Below, piece by piece: positions 54,601 to 61,240 of a stretch of 64,000 bases of DNA. The notes under the pieces were generated by a model. It saw only the letters and a program-made list of their open reading frames with translations. It had not been told where the DNA came from and ran no database searches. Source of the stretch: Chryseobacterium cucumeris (GTDB lineage: Bacteria > Bacteroidota > Bacteroidia > Flavobacteriales > Weeksellaceae); the NCBI RefSeq assembly GCF_016775705.1, contig NZ_CP068760.1, positions 868,001 to 932,000 on the forward strand, read 5' to 3'. Made by a program: the position numbers and the translations under genes. How positions within the stretch are numbered: the stretch's first letter is position 1; each line of letters starts with the position of its first letter.

Positions 54601-55473
54601 ACCATCAAAGTAGTGGTAAACTGTGAACTGAGCGATGCCTTTATCAACAAGTGGAAAACAGACAGTTTCAACGACATTATTAAAGCCTACGAAGCTGCTT
54701 ATGCCAAATTCCAGGAAGATCAGGCAAGATTAGACGCAGAGCAAAAAGAAAAAGAAGCTCAGCTTAAAGAAAGACAGGATACTTTCTATCGATATATGGA
54801 ACATGATGTCTTAAAGCACAACTGTATCGCTTATTTATTACAGGATTACCTTTATACGTTAGGCCAGGAAACAACCAACGGTGCCGATGAGAAAACAACC
54901 ATGGATAATTTCCAGGTATACCTGAATGAAAATCTGGACAGATATACAGCCCTTGCCAAGTTTATGGAACAGGCATTCGAATGGGAAATCATGGATTACA
55001 CCTTCTATCCTTACTATTGGGCTAACCGTAAGAGCTGGCAGGAATTCTATATCAGCGAAAGTATGGACCCATTGTTCAGAAGTTTCCTGCAGGCAGGTAT
55101 GGCAAGGATTATCGTTACCGTAAAACCAGGTTTCGAAGCAGCTGTTCAGTTCTTCCTTGAAACAGGATTGATCTGGAATGGCGGTTCTGTTCCGGTAATC
55201 GGCGACCCAATGTATATGAGTATTGTGGACGAAATGAGACAGCCTACCGGAGAACCTCAGGGTAAATACTGGATCACCAGAATCCCTACTACCCTAACGA
55301 TCCTTCAGGATAAATCTACAGGACTTCCGGTAAATCAGCCATTACCGATTTTCCCTGAAAATGCCCCTGAGAATTGTGAAAACCCATCAGAATTGGAGTT
55401 TGAAACAAGCTTCAGATTGGATGAAGATGCACAGTTACAGCATGGAGAAAAAGACACCAGCACTTTAGGCTAA
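51664..55473 (+). CDS. Very large protein of unknown family (1269 aa)
   Basis: It starts 6 bp after the fibre gene stop, so they are translationally linked. There is no signal peptide and no transmembrane segment that I can see. Segments: an N-terminal region (~1-270); coiled coil ~280-345 (LNSELEKLQKKFYKSRYQAYQDEYSKYM); a beta-rich middle; a Pro-Gly linker near 590 (PGTPEPGTTQKRKN); a helical SREYSEITDTTSKSQETEKM ... EITERAMERVLTKISEERVQKIIKEY segment (~640-770); YGKRTMFEFMVPEPSRLH; a beta-rich block; a second coiled coil ~1010-1050; and a C-terminal domain. I do not recognise the family. Size and position suggest the structural core or toxin carrier of the system, which is only an inference. 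Confidence 0.75.
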   Translation: MSTNNTSTVKSAFTVGKSLIGEGIINYKETNPMNTNNASQSLFRFVSLRNPQLTEIKDKNLGFIHRPKGVTGVFDTAVVGRPAKILKFTAMKRAAGEFNNSGFESEKKIEEGAFKDLLMIGRKLSKKETLESADWTFVTDYYKSLINTNRQLNAEGIAIFSQLWNNYIYQIVTQGDFYIKEAISHILMAIQLGFASNQDLTDQEIIKINGEKPLEKAMDGKIILPTILFSEDTETASLVSSANAEGSEPALAARTVQRLESEARASFVSSKAIHRKESLNTLNSELEKLQKKFYKSRYQAYQDEYSKYMAENKERLELYDRKLAEVDSKITPDMSEEEKERLYSTLKEYEVAPFVFTYKNEINLEDLQAKLSPESFDLFVELFGESTTSLTSVAEDTDSLQILSHDTLRMGAQTIVLDDEIESYADALFVVRNNISASMETALQNSPLPEQQYANIGGASIPLIQNTARTPMAYSLYAHSAYVVAGSRGFVNFSFEVEDVSWSVANAKITATTDAAGTFEENYSNISVVDNKITLPAALVNRFRTSFSFKIEIIFDNGSQAYGEIATQYLKEDLNLTGMLTLKRAAVENPGTPEPGTTQKRKNFGIKRLGVADYMKVVQSVHAYVPGEVSNIENVMASELRHKSSVSREYSEITDTTSKSQETEKMSDTSKTSRTDMQTEVAKEIEKQQSISAYTRFSYGNDSAMKFEIGADYANNSAQHDSTRQAVMKSQEITERAMERVLTKISEERVQKIIKEYTETNVHEYDNRGKVTNTDNAEAAQPKHITGVYRWIDKKMKNQIYNYGKRTMFEFMVPEPSRLHRLALTVAKAQVLKAPVDPRKAPEPWLMADPKSATIVQIQHWAQEYGVTLEAFPEATKQVIHTASSVPQTNDDFGIDYTQFTIPDNYAGKNASFACRSTRNRGGGWSGSRYSEVMFSNLKGDMIGRSERGGDLNFDDGSSGFNITGNVSFQVKGHNVRSYTIKVVVNCELSDAFINKWKTDSFNDIIKAYEAAYAKFQEDQARLDAEQKEKEAQLKERQDTFYRYMEHDVLKHNCIAYLLQDYLYTLGQETTNGADEKTTMDNFQVYLNENLDRYTALAKFMEQAFEWEIMDYTFYPYYWANRKSWQEFYISESMDPLFRSFLQAGMARIIVTVKPGFEAAVQFFLETGLIWNGGSVPVIGDPMYMSIVDEMRQPTGEPQGKYWITRIPTTLTILQDKSTGLPVNQPLPIFPENAPENCENPSELEFETSFRLDEDAQLQHGEKDTSTLG

Positions 55474-55485
55474 TATTTATTCAAC

Positions 55486-55510
55486 AAAATGGCGGTTAAT
55501 CCGCCATTTT
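55486..55510 (+). terminator. Strong hairpin between the 1269-aa gene and the toxin gene
   Basis: Perfect 10-bp stem AAAATGGCGG / CCGCCATTTT with a TTAAT loop and T-rich tail, 12 bp after the 1269-aa stop codon. It would terminate or attenuate transcription. Expression of the toxin pair must come from read-through or from a promoter I cannot identify in the remaining 28 bp. Confidence 0.85.
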
Positions 55511-55538
55511 ATTTCTCATAACATTAAAAACTAAAAAG

Positions 55539-58115
55539 ATGAGCACAATAAAAGCATTAAAAGTTCCAAAAATACAGGATATTTCCTCTCCATCTCAAAT
55601 CATAAAAGCAATTCCTCCGCTAGGGCTACCCCCAAAAAAAACTGGTAAATATTCAGAAGATTTTTATGGATTAGAAAGAAATGAAAAAATTGATTTTTCT
55701 AAGATAGTTAAATACTTGAAGACTGGCACAGAAGAACCTTTAGACTGGACTAACTTTATTGCCCCAACAAAAATAATTAATGAAAGTGTTGTAATTGGTA
55801 CAGATGGTGTGGTTGATGTAAAGAGAAAAGTTAATGAGACAATTCCTTTTTCTTATATCAACTCTTATAAACAGAAAATTACAACATCGATTAGCTGTGG
55901 TATCAATAGAAAAATAGATAATATTGACAGTACAATATCAATATCTTTTCAAATTGACAGCAACCAAGAACAAATTAAGTGTAAGGCAGCATACTTTTAT
56001 AAAAATACAGAACATTATCGGAATTCTGTACAGTCAACAACTTCAGAAAATGCATTTAGCATTAATGATAAATATGTTGGCATTATGTTTTTCAGTGAAA
56101 ACATTACGGATATATATTACTTAATCAAAGAGATCCAAGGAGATACCCCTGAATGGTTTCAACAATTAATTAACAACAAATATATTCCATTAATTGAAAG
56201 GACTACAGATATTAAACAACTTATTTGGTTATATGAAAACGCCCCTGATTTCACATTATCCAGCTTAAAACCTGAAGTCTTATGGAAAAACATTTGTTCT
56301 TTTTACAGCTATGATGTAAACGGTTTTTTCAGCTTTGTAAGAGATGCCAGTCCTGCGTTAATGAAAGCATTATTTGCATTTAACACTCCTCAACGAATCT
56401 CATTTTTGATGCAACAATTCAATAAAAACCAAAGTTTTGTAGTTAACCTCTATCATGCTTTGGATGATGAGATAGCTTTTATGGGCCAGGAGGTTCCTTG
56501 TAGAATGGCCTTTATAAGTATCATTAATTCATTCTCTCATATCGCAAAAGATAATTTCACTTTTACTAATCATCTTTTTTCAGTTGGAAAAAAATCTTTT
56601 GTAAGTCTGGAAAAAATAGAGTCCAATCTAAAAGAGGATAAAAACAAATACTATGTTCAACAAAAATATATTACAGACGAACAATTAATAGATACCGGAA
56701 GTGTTATCATGGATATTGGTAGTAATACCATTACAACAAGAGCAATAAAACTAAATCCACTTGATATTGTTATTGTTATAGAAGAAGAAACTCAAAGTCT
56801 CTTATTTGTACCTGCATTGTTTCTCTATGATAAACAGCATCAGAAAAACATGGAAGGACTGGCCAGTGCAATCAGAATTGGAATAAACATGCTGGCGATT
56901 GCATTAGCTGTAGAAACCCTTGGAACAAGTTTATTAGCTGCTGAAGGAGCCAGCTCTATTACATTTTGGGGAATGTTAGTAGCTGTAGACGGAGCCATCG
57001 CCTTAGGAGATTTGGGAATTCAATTAGCCAAAGATAACCTAACGAAAGAATTTCTGGATATATGGGAGAAAATTTATAAAACAGCAGGTTATGCAACAGC
57101 TACAACAGCCGTAGTACAACAATTATACAAAATAGGGGGAAAGATATTAGCCGAAGAAACCAGAGCAGAAGTAAAGAATTTTGTAATGAGCTGCATGGTA
57201 AAAGTAATGCTTGAAAGAGAAATTTCTAACTTTACCAAAAATACATTTAAGGTACTCCTGACAAACAAGGAATTAATAGATGCAACAAGAGGTCTTGTAA
57301 ACGAAGCTAAATCAAAAATGCTAAATAAATATGGCATGTTCCTTATAGAAGGACAGTTCAAGACTCAAAGAATTGTAAAAAATAAGGTTGTAGAAGAAGT
57401 TAATAACGAGATTGCTATAGTATATAAAGGTGAAATAATTACAAGAGCTCAAAAATCCGAGTTTTATAAAGAGGCCAACAAGCTGTTGAAGCACCTTAAT
57501 AACCCAAAGGAATTTATTAAAGCAGCTGAAGAACTTCTTACATATGGTAAAATATATCCTACAAGTAATTTAAAAGATTTACTTACTGAAGCAGAAGCTT
57601 ATAATAAATATGGGGATTGGGGTAGAAGCCTCGTAGAAAAGGTGAATATAGATGCTGCCAAAATTCTTTCTACTTTCGATGCTGGTGTTATTTTCGAAAA
57701 AACAATGATAAGTGGTTTCATTTATGTAAAAAATGGAATAAGGTATATTTCAACTGAAACCAATTTTTTGAAAGCAGAAATAGGAAAAGGAAAAGGTGAA
57801 GTATATAAAAACTTCATTGATAATATCCACCCTACTCTTAAAATAAGGTTGGAAAAGCATATTGCCCGTTTAAAAATGAAAGGGGTTCCTGCTGAAGAAA
57901 TTGACATATTAAGGGCTGGTGCAATGGGGTCTCATGGAGAGATCAGAGCATTAGATAGGCTGTTAACTACTATTGATCCTGAAGGAAAACTGGGAGAAGC
58001 AGTCTTTCATGATATTATCGGATACAACAGATATTTAAGAATTGCCGATAAATTACAACCTCCATGTGTCCATTGTTATTATTTAACCTCAGGAATTAGA
58101 TTCATGGGATTTTAA
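55539..58115 (+). CDS. Polymorphic toxin with C-terminal deaminase-fold domain
   Basis: An 858-residue protein starting MSTIKALKVPKIQDISSPSQ, with no signal peptide. The first ~430 residues are a beta/helix mix of unknown type. Residues ~450-495 are hydrophobic (NMLAIALAVETLGTSLLAAEGAS), a possible membrane-insertion segment. The extreme C-terminus shows a cytidine deaminase-like zinc site: His799-x-Glu801 in SHGEIRAL, and Cys843-xx-Cys846 in PPCVHCYYLTSG, ending at residue 858. This order (HxE ... PCxxC) and the DIIGYNRYLRIADKL spacer match toxin deaminases of the YwqJ kind. The next gene is YwqK-like. The DNA is visibly more AT-rich than the preceding operon, suggesting an exchangeable cargo. 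Substrate (nucleic acid base or nucleotide) unknown. Confidence 0.8.
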   Translation: MSTIKALKVPKIQDISSPSQIIKAIPPLGLPPKKTGKYSEDFYGLERNEKIDFSKIVKYLKTGTEEPLDWTNFIAPTKIINESVVIGTDGVVDVKRKVNETIPFSYINSYKQKITTSISCGINRKIDNIDSTISISFQIDSNQEQIKCKAAYFYKNTEHYRNSVQSTTSENAFSINDKYVGIMFFSENITDIYYLIKEIQGDTPEWFQQLINNKYIPLIERTTDIKQLIWLYENAPDFTLSSLKPEVLWKNICSFYSYDVNGFFSFVRDASPALMKALFAFNTPQRISFLMQQFNKNQSFVVNLYHALDDEIAFMGQEVPCRMAFISIINSFSHIAKDNFTFTNHLFSVGKKSFVSLEKIESNLKEDKNKYYVQQKYITDEQLIDTGSVIMDIGSNTITTRAIKLNPLDIVIVIEEETQSLLFVPALFLYDKQHQKNMEGLASAIRIGINMLAIALAVETLGTSLLAAEGASSITFWGMLVAVDGAIALGDLGIQLAKDNLTKEFLDIWEKIYKTAGYATATTAVVQQLYKIGGKILAEETRAEVKNFVMSCMVKVMLEREISNFTKNTFKVLLTNKELIDATRGLVNEAKSKMLNKYGMFLIEGQFKTQRIVKNKVVEEVNNEIAIVYKGEIITRAQKSEFYKEANKLLKHLNNPKEFIKAAEELLTYGKIYPTSNLKDLLTEAEAYNKYGDWGRSLVEKVNIDAAKILSTFDAGVIFEKTMISGFIYVKNGIRYISTETNFLKAEIGKGKGEVYKNFIDNIHPTLKIRLEKHIARLKMKGVPAEEIDILRAGAMGSHGEIRALDRLLTTIDPEGKLGEAVFHDIIGYNRYLRIADKLQPPCVHCYYLTSGIRFMGF

Positions 58116-58146
58116 TAAATTTGTTTAATACATTAATCGAATAATC

Positions 58147-58437
58147 ATGGCATTAAAAATAAAAGAAAGCGAGTTAACATGTAACCGTTTAGACGGCGGA
58201 GGAGTTCCTATATATTATCACAATGGCAGCCCTTTTACAGGTATTGTTTTACGATACTATGACACTGGCGAGCTTTTTTGCGAAGAGGAATATAAAGATG
58301 GCTATCAGGAAGGATGGTTCAGATCTTATCATAAAAACGGTAAAAAATACACAGAATACAAAGCCCATAACAACGTAGAATACGACGGCACTTATAAAAA
58401 ATGGGATGAAAATGGTAATTTGACGGCATCCTTCTAA
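58147..58437 (+). CDS. MORN-repeat YwqK-like protein, probable immunity protein
   Basis: A 96-residue protein 31 bp after the toxin gene. It has MORN/YwqK-type repeats with the pattern 'YYxNGxxFTGxxxxYYDTGEL' then 'YKDGYQEGWFRSYHKNGKK' then 'YDGTYKKWDENGNL'. COG2849-type YwqK is described as the antitoxin of the YwqJ deaminase toxin, so a MORN protein next to a YwqJ-like deaminase is the expected immunity pair. It has no signal peptide and shares the AT-rich composition of the toxin gene. It could instead be an unrelated MORN adaptor; the adjacency favours immunity. Confidence 0.75.
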   Translation: MALKIKESELTCNRLDGGGVPIYYHNGSPFTGIVLRYYDTGELFCEEEYKDGYQEGWFRSYHKNGKKYTEYKAHNNVEYDGTYKKWDENGNLTASF

Positions 58438-58465
58438 TAAAAATAGAATAAATAAAAAATAAAAC

Positions 58466-58500
58466 ACGACACGTTTTGTCGCATGAACCGCATATATTTG
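58466..58500 (+). promoter_or_regulatory. Palindromic operator plus promoter 5 (WYL regulator)
   Basis: ACGACACGTTTTGTCGC (58466-58482) has perfect CGACA/TGTCG arms and lies 10 bp before TATATTTG (58493-58500). It precedes the WYL-domain gene, which implies autoregulation by the protein that binds the other four sites. Confidence 0.88.
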
Positions 58501-58517
58501 TCTTATAAAACTTTACC

Positions 58518-58550
58518 ATGAATGCAGCGTTGCTGCACCCTAAAAAATAG
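58518..58550 (+). other. Short upstream ORF and hairpin in the WYL gene leader
   Basis: The leader contains a 10-codon ORF (MNAALLHPKK, stop at 58548-58550) ending 4 bp before the regulator's ATG at 58555. It overlaps a 6-bp stem TGCAGC (58523-58528) / GCTGCA (58532-58537) around GTT. The arrangement could couple or limit translation of the regulator. A second in-frame ATG at 58522 would add 11 residues (MQRCCTLKNRE) to the regulator; it is less likely because the family starts near KKDFYLTRY. Confidence 0.4.
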
Positions 58551-58554
58551 AGAA

Positions 58555-59475
58555 ATGAAGAAAGATTTTTATCTGACAAGATATGCCTTAATTATTAAAA
58601 GATTAGAAAGTTCTCCGGCTACCTATTCACAGCTGGAGGACTATCTTTTAAACTCTTTTGAATTCCAGGATGCGGGAATCAAGAGCTACTCTATCCGTAC
58701 CCTGCAGAGGGATATCCGGGAGATTTCCGATCTTTTTAACCTCTCTATTCACAACAAAAAAAAGGGTGACAACCGGTATTATATCGAGAGCCGCCCGATT
58801 ATGGAAGTAGATGAATACAATCAAAAACTTCTTGAATCTTTCCAGGTAAGCAACGCCCTGAATCTTCATCCGGACTTTTCAGATTTTATCTTTTTTGAAA
58901 GCCGCAAACCAACCGGTGTGGAACATTTTTATGACCTGTTCTTTGCGATCAGAAATAAAAGAGTTGTGAGTTTTGAACACTACAATTACAAGAACAAACT
59001 GATGACCTCCAGAAAAGTGCATCCTTTGGCTTTAAAAGAATCTAAAGACCGATGGTATCTTATTGCTATTGATACCAAAGACAAAGTTTTAAAATCATTC
59101 GGGCTTGACAGGATCAATTATCTTGATGTGGCTAAAAATCAGTTCAGGGAAAAATACAAATACAACTTCAGAGAGCACTTTAAAAATGCATTCGGAGTGA
59201 TGAACCTGACAGAACAGAATCCGCAGAACATTGTATTGAAATGCAGCCGCCATCAGGGAGAGTACATCAGAAGTTTCCCACTTCATCAGTCACAGAAAGA
59301 AACCAAAGAAACGCCGGAAGAGATCTATTTTGAGTTCTTCCTCCACCCTACTTATGATTTCATGCAGGAAATTCTTTCTTACGGAAAAGAAGTAACCGTT
59401 CTGGAACCGAAAACCTTAGTTGAAGAGATCCGCAATCATTTACAGGAATCTTTGAACCGTTATCTTGAAAGCTGA
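58555..59475 (+). CDS. WYL-domain transcriptional regulator
   Basis: A 306-residue protein starting MKKDFYLTRYALIIKRLESSPATYSQ. Residues ~1-75 are a winged helix (YSQLEDYLLNSFEFQ ... GIKSYSIRTLQRDIREISDLFNLSIHNKK), and residues ~130-205 the WYL domain (YDLFFAIRNKRVVSFEHYNYKN ... VHPLALKESKDRWYLIAIDTKD). The C-terminal WCX-like region ends NHLQESLNRYL. WYL regulators bind palindromic operators as dimers and sense nucleic-acid-type ligands; several repress phage-defence operons. Its own promoter carries the palindrome found at four other promoters of the locus, so it is the prime candidate for the common regulator. Whether it activates or represses is unknown. Confidence 0.92.
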   Translation: MKKDFYLTRYALIIKRLESSPATYSQLEDYLLNSFEFQDAGIKSYSIRTLQRDIREISDLFNLSIHNKKKGDNRYYIESRPIMEVDEYNQKLLESFQVSNALNLHPDFSDFIFFESRKPTGVEHFYDLFFAIRNKRVVSFEHYNYKNKLMTSRKVHPLALKESKDRWYLIAIDTKDKVLKSFGLDRINYLDVAKNQFREKYKYNFREHFKNAFGVMNLTEQNPQNIVLKCSRHQGEYIRSFPLHQSQKETKETPEEIYFEFFLHPTYDFMQEILSYGKEVTVLEPKTLVEEIRNHLQESLNRYLES

Positions 59476-59528
59476 TCATCAGGAATATATTTCATATTTT
59501 TTGTTATATTTACATAAATATACCATTA

Positions 59529-60146
59529 TTGAAAACTTTATTCATTGGCATCAGCTGCTTTATCTCTTCCTTTTTTCTCGCACAGCAGAAAGAAGAGTTC
59601 AGGCTTGTAAAGAGTTATTATAACCAGCACAGAAATATGCTGAATAAAGAGTTTAAAAAGAAATTTGATGCAGAATCCAATACGGTAAAAAAAGCTGCGA
59701 TAAAGGGAGACTTCCTTTTCTTCATGAAAAAAATGGATAGCATTGAAAACAATGCTCTGATCGGAGCTTTATTAAAAGTCAGGAATCTGGAGGACCTTCA
59801 AACCATCAAAAATCCCAGGCTCACCTCATCTGAAAAGTTTGCAGATGCTGAAAAGATTGCGGATTATCCCGGAGGTATCAATTCTTTAAGGCAGGAAGTC
59901 GCCAATCTGCTGTATGTTGACGGAGTATATTCTAAAGAGAAGATGATAAAAACGGATGTGGATTTTATTGTTGAAAAAGATGGAACAGTCAGCAATGTTC
60001 ATGCACAGGGAGATAATTTTACCTTTAACAGACAGGCAGAAATTGCTTTATATTCTCTGGTGGAAAAATTTTCCCCGGCAATGCTGAAGGGCGACCCTAC
60101 TATTTACCGCTTTAAACTTCCTTTAACTTTAACGATAACAGATTAA
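59529..60146 (+). CDS. Secreted protein with TonB C-terminal-like domain
   Basis: A 205-residue protein that begins with a TTG codon; the first in-frame ATG would remove the signal peptide MKTLFIGISCFISSFFLAQ, so TTG is chosen. Residues ~110-205 match the TonB_C fold (YPGGINSLRQEVANLLYV; DVDFIVEKDGTVSNVHAQGDNFTFNRQAEIALYSL). It lacks the N-terminal membrane anchor and the proline-rich spacer of true TonB, so it is a periplasmic variant common in Flavobacteriia. Its stop codon overlaps the tadA start by one base. Function unknown. Confidence 0.75.
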   Translation: MKTLFIGISCFISSFFLAQQKEEFRLVKSYYNQHRNMLNKEFKKKFDAESNTVKKAAIKGDFLFFMKKMDSIENNALIGALLKVRNLEDLQTIKNPRLTSSEKFADAEKIADYPGGINSLRQEVANLLYVDGVYSKEKMIKTDVDFIVEKDGTVSNVHAQGDNFTFNRQAEIALYSLVEKFSPAMLKGDPTIYRFKLPLTLTITD

Positions 60147-60577
60147 TGTTTACCGACGAATATTATATGAAAATGGCGCTGCAGGAGGCAGAGGCCGCTT
60201 TAGAAAAAGATGAGGTCCCTATCGGATGTGTAGTGGTTTCCAACAACCGGATTATTGCAAGGGCCCATAATCTTACTGAAACACTGAACGATGTGACTGC
60301 CCATGCAGAAATGCAGGCCATCACCTCTGCTGCCAACTTTCTGGGAGGGAAATACCTGAAAGACTGTACGCTTTACGTAACGATGGAACCGTGTGTGATG
60401 TGCTCAGGAGCGCTTTCCTGGTCTCAGATTTCCAAGGTTGTTATTGGAGCGCGTGATGAGCAGAGAGGTTTTATCAACAAACATCTTTCTCTCCACCCTA
60501 AAACAGAAGTTATTACGGGAATCATGGAGACGGAATGCTCTTCTATTGTTAAAGAATTTTTTAAAAGTAAAAGATAA
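60146..60577 (+). CDS. tadA: tRNA adenosine(34) deaminase
   Basis: A 143-residue cytidine-deaminase-fold enzyme with HAEMQAI (His-x-Glu) and EPCVMCSGAL (PCxxC), plus VPIGCVVVSNNRIIARAHN and the C-terminal FKSKR. It converts A34 of tRNA-Arg to inosine. The length is that of TadA. It overlaps the preceding gene by one base and ends before a strong terminator. Confidence 0.96.
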   Translation: MFTDEYYMKMALQEAEAALEKDEVPIGCVVVSNNRIIARAHNLTETLNDVTAHAEMQAITSAANFLGGKYLKDCTLYVTMEPCVMCSGALSWSQISKVVIGARDEQRGFINKHLSLHPKTEVITGIMETECSSIVKEFFKSKR

Positions 60578-60586
60578 TTAAAAACA

Positions 60587-60618
60587 AAAGCCGGAGGATA
60601 GTGATATTCTCCGGCTTT
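60587..60618 (+). terminator. Terminator after tadA
   Basis: Perfect 10-bp stem AAAGCCGGAG / CTCCGGCTTT with a 12-nt loop, then a T-rich tail, starting 9 bp after the stop codon. Confidence 0.85.
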
Positions 60619-60645
60619 CAATTTTATAATAGTAAGACAATCTCT

Positions 60646-61173
60646 TTAGTCTTTTAAGATACAATATCTCACCAGATCAAAATATTCTCCGTCCTTTTTC
60701 ACTTCTTTTATCAGAACAGCCTCCTGCTCCATTCCTACTTTCTCCATAATTCTTCCGGAAGCAGGATTGTGAGGAAAATGAGTAGCAAAAATTTTATTCA
60801 GCTTCAATTCATTAAAGCCAAAATCTATTATTGCTTTTGCAGCCTCGGTTACATACCCTTTGTTCCAGTAAGGAATTCCTATCCAGTAGCCAAGTTCAGC
60901 TTTGTCATCATCTCTGTCATGCAGCCCGATAGCTCCTATGATCTGATCCTCTTTATTCCGGATAGCAAACGTATACCCTGTATTATTTTCAAAAGCTTCT
61001 TTTGACATTTTCACCCAGGATCTGGCATCATTTTCCACGTATGGATAAGGAATATTGGAAGTAAGATCAGAAAAAATCCTATGCTGAAGAAGTTCAACGA
61101 TAAAAGGAATATCCTTTTCTTCCAGCTGTGAAAGGATCAGTCTTTCGGTTTGTAGTACGGGAAATTTTTCCAT
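60646..61173 (-). CDS. GNAT-family N-acetyltransferase (RimJ/RimL-like)
   Basis: A 175-residue acetyltransferase. N-terminal LQTERLILSQLEEKDIPFIVELL is the usual RimJ/L start; the acetyl-CoA-binding region is ELGYWIGIPYWNKGYVTEAAKAIIDFGF, followed by NPASGRIMEKVGMEQEAVLI. The target is unknown; family members acetylate ribosomal protein N-termini or small molecules. Confidence 0.9.
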   Translation of the reverse strand: MEKFPVLQTERLILSQLEEKDIPFIVELLQHRIFSDLTSNIPYPYVENDARSWVKMSKEAFENNTGYTFAIRNKEDQIIGAIGLHDRDDDKAELGYWIGIPYWNKGYVTEAAKAIIDFGFNELKLNKIFATHFPHNPASGRIMEKVGMEQEAVLIKEVKKDGEYFDLVRYCILKD

Positions 61174-61240
61174 TATATTAATTGTAAGATTGAGGAACTA
61201 AAGTATCAGCTGGATCCAACCTCAACCTTAATCATTTAAT

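Noticed and set aside
51664..55473. Tc-toxin A component or Rhs/YD-repeat carrier
   Set aside because: No YD repeats, no RHS core motif and no recognisable TcA signatures were found, so no family name is given.
45688..58437. Complete prophage or eCIS/tailocin
   Set aside because: No integrase, terminase, capsid, sheath, tube, baseplate, spike or AAA ATPase gene is present; only fibre-like and endolysin-like parts are.
45632..58482. The repeated 17-mer as the -33 element of a specialised sigma factor
   Set aside because: The dyad symmetry and the presence of a WYL regulator with the same site favour a dimeric regulator. A sigma factor cannot be excluded, but no sigma gene is in the window.
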